A stretch of DNA of 64,000 nt from Acholoe squamosa (Eukaryota; Annelida; Polychaeta; Phyllodocida; Polynoidae), in NCBI GenBank assembly GCA_949317995.1, contig OX439040.1:76543972-76607971 (forward strand), given 5' to 3'. The translations under genes were made by a program, and so were the position numbers. The notes under the pieces are model-generated. The model was not told the DNA's origin. It worked only from the letters and a program-made list of their open reading frames with translations, and ran no database searches. Below are positions 57,729 through 64,000 of the stretch, piece after piece. Position 1 is the stretch's first letter, and each line of letters starts with the position of its first letter.

Positions 57729-58111
57729 GTACTGACCTTTATATTAATACCTTACTATTACATATAAATTTCACTTCTATTCAATTAGTCCCCACCTATT
57801 CAGCAAAAATACGTATTTCCAATACTAGAAAGTATTTTGAAAGGCTTAGGTGAAAAAGATCCTTTTTTTCCCAATTCAAGTTAAATAATGTTGGAAAAAG
57901 TCTTGGATATCTATAACATCTATAACATATCACAAACATTTTAAAATTGTTATTAGTCATGCGTTTATGTTGGAATTATGTTTTTTTTAACCTAGTAACA
58001 AATCATTATAGAAATCATTTTAGAAAGTCACAAACATTGAAACCCTCTTTTTTTAGTTAAAGAAATGATCACTTCATAAGCATACTTTATCAAAAAACCT
58101 ATCTTTCACAG

Positions 58112-58190
58112 ATATGCTGTCATTTGGTAGTAGAGAAAAGAGGTATTTGGTTCAGGAATTCTTGGCTAATCCCCTTCTAATAAACAATAG
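58112..58190 (+). CDS. TTLL-B exon 5 (YLVQEFLANPLLINNR)
   Basis: A 79-bp exon between CTTTCACAG and GTGAGC encoding MLSFGSREKRYLVQEFLANP and then LLINNR. This is the TTL strand equivalent to the Q-x-x-I/L-x-x-PLL element. Phase 1 in, 2 out; it joins exon 6 to complete an Arg codon. Confidence 0.9.
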
Positions 58191-58488
58191 GTGAGCAAAA
58201 GGTTCAAATCGTTTGCAATGAAGAATCTACAGAACATTAATTGACATATTTATAGAAAGCCTTATCATGCAGTGCATGAATTCAGACCAAACTATTTACC
58301 CATTGGGACTATGAAGAGATCTTATGACTAATATATAAAAAGAGGTATTGGTTTCTATGCAGCACCTAAAAGATCGACTAATTTTCACTGGCATTTTTGT
58401 TGCCTTTTGGCAACATAAGGTCATACTTAGTATTCCCTTGGAGGAAATACCAACAAAAATACATCAATCCAACATATGTGTTGTACAG

Positions 58489-58572
58489 GAAATTTGACCT
58501 CGAGATCTTCTGCCTGGTAACGTCAGTTGCACCTTTACGTATCTACCTCTACACAGCAGATCTCAAAGTCAA
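58489..58572 (+). CDS. TTLL-B exon 6 (KFDLEIFCLVTSVAPLRIYL)
   Basis: An 84-bp exon, acceptor TTGTACAG, donor GTAAGC. It encodes KFDLEIFCLVTSVAPLRIYL, the most recognisable TTL-family block. The Arg usually following KFDL is Glu. It is nearly identical in DNA to TTLL-A 175-258, much closer than the adjacent exon 5 pair. Confidence 0.95.
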
Positions 58573-59013
58573 GTAAGCTAAAATCTCTTAACCAATTTCC
58601 TACTACCACTGAAATACCTTGCATATAAGGTGCGGCTTGTACATGAGCATGGTGCCTTGTTTTACTACATTAAATGCACTGATATGATATTATATAACAG
58701 TACTATTCACCAAAAAAATTACTTCAGGTCCGCACTTTCTTATAAGATGAATTTTTGTGCCTTAACCATGAGGCATGTCTCATTTGTAAGGTACTACATT
58801 GGACCAGAAGTAAATCATGCATTGCATGAAAACTGTTTAGAAATGCTGGAAATGCAAACAGATAGTTTGTAGCTGTCTTTCTAATGTTTTACATGCTATA
58901 CGCACCATAAGGAAAATAATTACACCTCTCATTTCACCTGATGAAATTGTGAAAGTCATGCTACACACTTTCAAATATGCTTAAATTTAAGTATGCTCTT
59001 TTTACTGAATTAG

Positions 59014-59098
59014 ATTCTGCACAGTTGACTACCTGCCATTTGATCCAGATATTGAATTAAAGTTCAAGCAAGGTCATCATTTCATCAGATTAGATAAG
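59014..59098 (+). CDS. TTLL-B exon 7 (FCTVDYLPFDPDIEL)
   Basis: The acceptor TGAATTAG keeps frame with exon 6, whereas the AG eleven bases on (CTGCACAG) would give a stop. That decides the boundary. It encodes FCTVDYLPFDPDIELKFKQG and then HHFIRLDK, ending at GTGAGT in phase 0. Confidence 0.8.
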
Positions 59099-59367
59099 GT
59101 GAGTGCCGGGGGTGAGTGATAATCCTAGGTTTGATGCAGCAATTCTCAATCCCGCAAACCAATAACTCAATAAAATGACACTGATATTGGTGTACTTTAA
59201 CCGATTTATTTTTGACTAAATTCATGTAGCCACATTTTCTTAAAGGTAGATCACATTTACTCCAGAGAACATAAAAACCCCACTATGATAGATATGCAGA
59301 AATTATTTATTTCATAAATCTGTATTTTGAAAACTTGAAAAAAAAGCATTGTCAAAATTTGTCACAG

Positions 59368-59449
59368 ATACCAGCCCTCAGGAGTATAGCCGAAAAAACA
59401 GGGTCAAAAATTGAAAAGGAAATCATTTTTGAATATCTTGAAAAACAAG
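59368..59449 (+). CDS. TTLL-B exon 8
   Basis: An 82-bp exon (GTCACAG acceptor, GTAAGG donor) encoding IPALRSIAEKTGSKIEKEII and FEYLEKQ. It is a charged helical insert of the kind found between the KFD block and the C-terminal metal-binding block of TTL proteins. Phases agree with exons 7 and 9. Confidence 0.8.
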
Positions 59450-59731
59450 GTAAGGATAACTATGGGATTAACTTTGGGTTTATGCGATGAAAGTTCTACT
59501 ATTGAATCTAGTATCCAGTCATTTCTTTTTGTTAAAATCATACACAATGAATACATGGCCTCAAACTATGAGGAACACACTTGGAAACCTTTGTTGGTGT
59601 CTTGACAGTTTTTGGATCAAGAAAGTTCAGAAATAAACAATAAAACATATGTAATTAAACATGATTTACAGGTTTCAGAATACAACATATTTATCAGTAC
59701 AGCTTCACAAGCTTGTCTTTTCTGGTTGCAG

Positions 59732-59849
59732 GATACAGTAGTGCCAAACTTGAAAGTGACATTCTGGCTGCTGTTACTGAGGTGGGATGTAAGACTGACA
59801 AGAAAATGGCCGACCTCACACCAGAAAATGAACAGGTTCCGCCTTTACA
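59732..59849 (+). CDS. TTLL-B exon 9
   Basis: A 118-bp exon (GGTTGCAG acceptor, GTGAGT donor), phase 1 in, 2 out. It encodes SAKLESDILAAVTEVGCKTD followed by an acidic stretch. In TTL proteins the D-I-x-x-x-V-x-x helix lies just before the Asp-containing metal strand, which is where the next exon begins. Confidence 0.8.
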
Positions 59850-60698
59850 GTGAGTAGATATTTTTCCTTTTGCATAGCCTAAATGGCTATGTTGTTTCAG
59901 AATACATTTGTTGCTGTAAGTTGACTTGTCCCTAGATACATAATTTGAAAAAGAAATAAGAGAAACAATAGAAGTGAGATTTCAAATGTCACCAATTCAT
60001 ATCAATTATAAAAATATTGATTTTGAGTATAGCACTGGCAAATATACTAAACCTCTGAAGAAGCCAGACCAATCTTTGGGATTTGAAGCCTAATTAATCT
60101 TCTACCATTTTACAAATGAGAGGTTGGCTATTGAAACTAAATTAAATTATAGTTTAATGATTACTGAAAGGTGCCAAATCTGCACACAAGGGTTCACAAT
60201 AATAGGTCTGACTTAGGGAAAACCTTTGTATTTATCTCTTGTTATTTCTGGTTCATGTTCTACTATGTATTTGTCGTGAAAAGATCATGTACTTATATGG
60301 CGATTTAAAATGTTTTAATAATACATGTAGGATATATGGGGCAGGGCTGTCATATGGGGCTATATAAACACCGGAGTGCGCATATATATGTGACACGATC
60401 TGCAAAAATGGGGCTTAGTGCAGGGGGTTCTAAGACCCCTTCTCGTAGTACATGCCAGATATTCAAAATCAGGTGATTTCCATGCCCCCTATTCAAGACT
60501 ATCACTTATTTTATTGTACCCTATTTAATTTTCAAAATTTCAGTACCCTTGTTTCCCCCGGCAATTATTCAAGACCAGCACTTATTCAAAGAGCAGGCCA
60601 TTATAATGTTATGTGGGGCTCCTTAGTTTAATCTTTCTGGCTGTAGTATTCAATTTGACATGAATAACCTCTCTTTAAGTACCATTTTGACACTTCAG

Positions 60699-60765
60699 AC
60701 GTAGATTTGAGCTGATGAGGGTGGATGTATCATTACAAGAGGATTTGTCGCTGTCCATCATTGAG
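60699..60765 (+). CDS. TTLL-B exon 10 (metal-site Asp and Glu)
   Basis: A 67-bp exon, acceptor CACTTCAG, donor GTACTG, encoding RRFELMRVDVSLQEDLSLSI and IE. It matches the TTL pattern FEL-x-x-x-D...(W/I)-x-x-E-x-N. The Asp in RVDV and the Glu of the E-x-N motif are present, so the metal site looks intact. Confidence 0.85.
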
Positions 60766-61266
60766 GTACTGCTTTAGCTCTTTGATTCTAACTATAAGCT
60801 TTCTATGAGGCCTCTCGGGTCATGTTATTTTGCTGTCATAATGTACCACAATGTTTCACATATGTTCTATAGAGCAAACATGTGCGAAAAAAAATGATGC
60901 TGAAACCCCAGGAAAAAAGTGATTCTAATAATCAAACACCCTCAACCCTAAAAATGTGTGTGTTTACGCCAATAATTTTAGTAGTTTATATTTAGGCCTC
61001 TAAATGAGTTTTTTTTTTTATCAGCTCATGGTGTCTGTAAGAATGAATATGGTATACCACATAACAAGCATAAAGGATCATCTTAGATTTATAATGCCTA
61101 TAAACTGATAAAAAAACTTCTATGTAGTGGTGCACTCATGTATAAACTCTGCCTAATACACAGGGTAGTACTGATAATTTGCTCACAAGTGCTTGTAATG
61201 TAGAACTTTTGATATCAGAATGGGTTAATTTTAGTGTTTATTTATTTCTAATTGTTTCATTTTTAG

Positions 61267-61349
61267 ATCAATCGATACCCAAGAACATACTCCTCGGAGA
61301 TGTATGCTAGTGTCTTGATACTTGCTGGCCTGATAAATGCCTCATGGAC
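61267..61349 (+). CDS. TTLL-B exon 11 (E-x-N completed: INRYP)
   Basis: An 83-bp exon (TTTTTAG acceptor, GTGAGT donor) encoding INRYPRTYSSEMYASVLILA and GLINASW. The first residues complete the IE-INRYP form of the TTL E-x-N-x-x-P motif, and an apolar helix follows. Phase 0 in, 2 out. Confidence 0.85.
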
Positions 61350-61635
61350 GTGAGTTTACTCAACTGCATCAATTCAATGAATGACCCTATTTTTTCCCGT
61401 TTTTTTCTTAGAAGTGTCTTAAGTAAGCAGATGTAAATATTTCAGCGTATATCATTTCCTATAAGAATAATGATTTTGATAATGATAGGGGTTCACTATT
61501 CCTCCAAACTGAAAATTGCAGTTGTAGTTCAATGCGATGTGCATTTGAATTCTGGTCCTCACTCCTATCTATAATTTCAACAAAATACCCAAGGGCTTTG
61601 GCAGCTCTTAATTCAAATCTACATCCATTCCACAG

Positions 61636-61747
61636 AGAGTATCAATTGGCAAAAATGACTGACATAGAAACCATCACAGACAAAGAGGTCATTGTGGACC
61701 ATGAAGAATGTACTAAATGTGGTGCACACATGTGTAATATAACTTGG
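61636..61747 (+). CDS. TTLL-B exon 12 (Cys-rich C-terminal segment, part 1)
   Basis: A 112-bp exon (CATTCCACAG acceptor, GTAGGT donor) encoding EYQLAKMTDIETITDKEVIV and then HEECTKCGAHMCNITW. The C-x2-C...C spacing, continued in exon 13, suggests a small zinc-binding or disulphide knuckle like the Cys-rich tail of ttll-15-type proteins (inference). Confidence 0.85.
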
Positions 61748-62079
61748 GTAGGTATTGGTCCTAATTCTTAATGATACACATACTGCTGTAAAGGGTTAAC
61801 ATCTACACTTGCCTTGTGATAAGTGTCAAATACCATTGACTAGGCTACAGTGGGATGTTTTATCACAGGGGCAGGTAAACAATCCATTTTCAAAGTAAAT
61901 TTTGGTTATGGCAAAATTAAAATTGTCTTTAATAATCCGTTTCAGTCAAACAGTTGAATGTAGTCTTAGAAACACCTGCTTTGATATGAGTACCTCTCCT
62001 GAAAATAGATGATGCAATCAATGTAGATCAACTAATAATGTGAGGAGAATCTGCAGGCTTTAACCCTCTAACTCTTTAA

Positions 62080-62214
62080 AGGCCGCTAATGCATTCATGC
62101 ATCATGCCCATTGGCCCTGGCAAGCAACTCACCAGGGCTGCATTCATGCATCATGCTGACCCTGCAGGATGAACACAAACTCACAGAGGGTCAGCTCTTC
62201 AAGGGTTAAGGGAA
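62080..62214. mobile_element. TTAA MITE family copy
   Basis: CTTTAAAGGCCGCTAATGCA at left, CTCTTCAAGGGTTAA at right, GCATCATGCCCATTGG inside. In TTLL-B intron 12. Confidence 0.7.
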
Positions 62215-63094
62215 GCTGATGCATCAATTCATCATGCCCATTAGTTGTCATGGTGCAGGATGCCCATTAGTTGTCATGGTGCAGGATGCCCATTAGTTGT
62301 CATGGTGCATCATGCCCATTAGTTGTCATGATGCAGGATGCCTATTAGTTGTCATGATGCAGGACGCCCATTAGTTGTCATGGTTCAGGATGCCCATTAG
62401 TTGTATGATGCATCATGCCCATTAGTTGTCATGATGCATCATGCCCATTAGTTGTCATGATGCAGGATGCCCATTAGTTGTCATGGTGCAGGATGCCCAT
62501 TAGTTGTCATGGTGCAGGATGCCCATTAGTTGTCATGATGCAGGATGCCCATTAGTTGTCATGGTGCAGGATGCCCATTAATTGTCATGATGCAGGATGC
62601 CCATTAATTGTCATGGTGCAAGATGCCCATTAGTTGTCATGATGCAGGATGCCCATTAGTTGTCATGGTGCAGGATGCCCATTAGTTGTCATGATACAGG
62701 ATGCCCATTAGTTGTCATGATACAGGATGCCCATTAGTTGTCATGATGCAGGATGCCCATTAGTTGTCATGATACAGGATGCCCATTAGTTGTCATGATG
62801 CAGGATGCCCATTAGTTGTCATGATGCAGGATGCCCATTAGTTGTCATGATGCAGGATGCCCATTAGTTGTCATGATGCAGGATGCCCATTAGTTGTCAT
62901 GGTGCAGGATTACAGCTAGGCTTAGTAAGTCAGCTGGAATACATTCATGCATCACACTGACCTTATGGGGTCGACATACACCCGGACAGTCAGCATGATG
63001 CTCCAATGAAGTTCAGGCGGCAAGCTTTATTGATGTATCATCACGAACAATTGATATATGATGAATTCCTGCATTAGCGGCCCTTAAAGAGTTA
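62215..63094. mobile_element. TTAA MITE family copy swollen by a tandem array
   Basis: Begins TTAAGGGAAGCTGATGCATC and ends GCGGCCCTTAAAGAGTTAA; in between the ATGCCCATTAGTTGTCATGA unit of the arm is repeated (62232-62911). Confidence 0.75.
62232..62911 (+). repeat. 26-bp tandem repeat, about 26 units
   Basis: Unit AGGATGCCCATTAGTTGTCA + TGATGC, nearly uniform, with TGATGC/TGGTGC/TGATAC variants. Confidence 0.95.
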
Positions 63095-63484
63095 AACCTT
63101 CAAACGGCCAAATATTTTTTCTTATTTCTAGAATAAACGCAGGCTAAAAAACAAATTCAAAAAGCAACATATATAATTTCAAAAGCCAACTTTTTAGAAA
63201 GTTTATTTTGGGTAGGACTGTCTGATTGCATTACATCACAATGAATTTGAGAAATTACATGTGTTGAAAGCAATATCTTTTACATTCATCAATTGCTTTT
63301 GTGTAATCTTCAGGCAAGGAGCTACCATATTTGTAAAAGCATTGTGATTTGATGAAAAGTTGTCATCTTTATTTCATATAATTGATTTTAGCAGTTGTTG
63401 ATTAACAGACAGGATTAACCAGTTAACAGCCTGTTTCTAAACCATAGATAAATCTACAATATTTGTCCATTTTGTTTACAATAG

Positions 63485-63604
63485 ACGTGCGCTATCTGCT
63501 CTGTTTGCCTGACAACCAGTGAAATGATGCACTTCAAGGAGGCTGTTCTGGAACATCGACGTAAAGATAACTCCTGGACCAGAGCTGTGCCTCAACCTTT
63601 TAAG
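63485..63604 (+). CDS. TTLL-B exon 13 (Cys-rich segment, part 2; gene continues)
   Basis: A 40-codon exon after an ACAATAG acceptor, ending at GTATAT in phase 0. It encodes TCAICSVCLTTSEMMHFKEA and VLEHRRKDNSWTRAVPQPFK. The C-x2-C-x2-C cluster continues exon 12. No stop is reached, so at least one more exon lies beyond the window. The protein reaches about 475 residues by this point. Confidence 0.85.
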
Positions 63605-63711
63605 GTATATTCATTATCATTGTGATAATTATCAAACCTTTAAGGATGGAATAACGCCTAAATATTCATGACTCTTTGTCTTTATAGTACAAAATGGTAA
63701 GAAACAAAGGG

Positions 63712-63840
63712 TTTAGGGCATTAACTCTGCTGATGCAGGAGTGCATCATGCCACATGGTCACCATGATGCCCCAGTGAGATGCTTCCTTCTACCAGTTTA
63801 TTAGTGGAGCCCTGGGATGCATCAGCAGTCCTGAAAGTGT
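63712..63840. mobile_element. Degenerate TTAA MITE family copy
   Basis: GCATTAACTCTGCTGATGCA at left, GCATCAGCAGTCCTGAAAG at right, GCATCATGCCACATGG inside. Confidence 0.6.
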
Positions 63841-64000
63841 AAACTTGCTTGAAACAACATGCAGATATAGAAGGGAAGGATTAAACACTGTTCAACTCTT
63901 ACTGTGCTGTTCTGTCATATTCCATTTTTTTTCAAAGTCAACATGTATGAAATAGGTTTGAAAATAAAATAAAAATCCAACACACCAGAGTATGTCATAA

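Larger units (their letters stand above)
35592..63604 (+). other. TTLL-B gene span (ttll-15-like, 13 exons, 3' partial)
   Basis: Whole-gene view. The protein starts with a signal anchor (about 14-28) and then the N-terminal TTL subdomain (about 78-169). The ATP-grasp-like core follows: HGGI at about 190, PLLINNR-KFDLE at about 220-230, and D...E-x-N at about 360-372. A Cys-rich tail begins near 400. TTL-family enzymes add Tyr, Glu or Gly to tubulin tails using ATP. Two usually conserved Arg positions (HRG, KFDLR) are changed, so activity is uncertain. The membrane anchor and Cys tail point to the ttll-15 type and not to axonemal TTLLs. Two introns were enlarged by mobile elements. Confidence 0.85.

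Noticed and set aside
59025-59026. Acceptor CTGCACAG for TTLL-B exon 7
   Set aside because: It would put a stop at the junction with exon 6; the upstream TGAATTAG acceptor keeps the frame.
62232-62911. CRISPR-like repeat array
   Set aside because: Units are contiguous with no unique spacers; eukaryotic intron; it is a tandem repeat.

Overview
This is a non-coding-rich metazoan genomic window. The coding exons are short, split by GT–AG introns and phase-compatible. They are buried in transposable elements of many classes: Copia LTR, CR1/Jockey-like LINE, Ngaro-type DIRS, a Penelope fragment, a PolB-bearing terminal-inverted-repeat (TIR) element and numerous MITEs. There are no operons or Shine-Dalgarno sites. 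This mix suggests a marine invertebrate such as a lancelet, hemichordate, echinoderm or mollusc; I cannot name the species.

Host genes. Two paralogous tubulin-tyrosine-ligase-like genes (TTLL, closest in plan to the ttll-15 type) lie head-to-head. TTLL-A runs leftward (minus) with exons at 8976-~9057, 8322-8474, 7608-7730, 6901-6988, 2054-2135 and 175-258, then leaves the window. TTLL-B runs rightward (plus) with 13 exons: 35592-35822, 36182-36334, 48908-49030, 57641-57728, 58112-58190, 58489-58572, 59014-59098, 59368-59449, 59732-59849, 60699-60765, 61267-61349, 61636-61747 and 63485-63604. All of its junctions keep one reading frame. TTLL-B has an N-terminal membrane anchor and a C-terminal Cys-rich segment. 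TTLL-A has lost the GT donor of its third exon.

Layout. 0-9 kb: TTLL-A, with a 2.4-kb palindrome-array transposon (2702-5127) in one intron. 9-35 kb: the intergenic gap, holding hairpins and MITEs, a Copia element (10674-15212) with identical LTRs, a broken LINE (19261-21870), a 1.46-kb TIR element (21913-23373), a second palindrome-array transposon (27221-29421) and a Penelope fragment. 35.3-36.3 kb: a 50-bp tandem repeat, then the first TTLL-B exons. 36.3-48.9 kb: one TTLL-B intron carrying the PolB/TIR element (37495-46036) inside or beside a wider inverted-repeat pair (37066-48556). 49-57.6 kb: the next intron, with a G-rich TIR element (49.3-51.5 kb) and a Ngaro element (52219-57534) inserted in a MITE. 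57.6-64 kb: the remaining TTLL-B exons and a 26-bp tandem array (62.2-62.9 kb).

Most striking. Two different elements (2702-5127 and 27221-29421) share 9-bp target-site duplications, a GCAGGATAC terminus and an internal array of short odd-length palindromes. The palindrome differs between them (AGTCC-NNN-GGACT versus ATGCCC-NNN-GGGCAT) but keeps the same CC-NNN-GG core. This looks like an undescribed class of non-autonomous DNA transposon, with element-specific operator-like sites.
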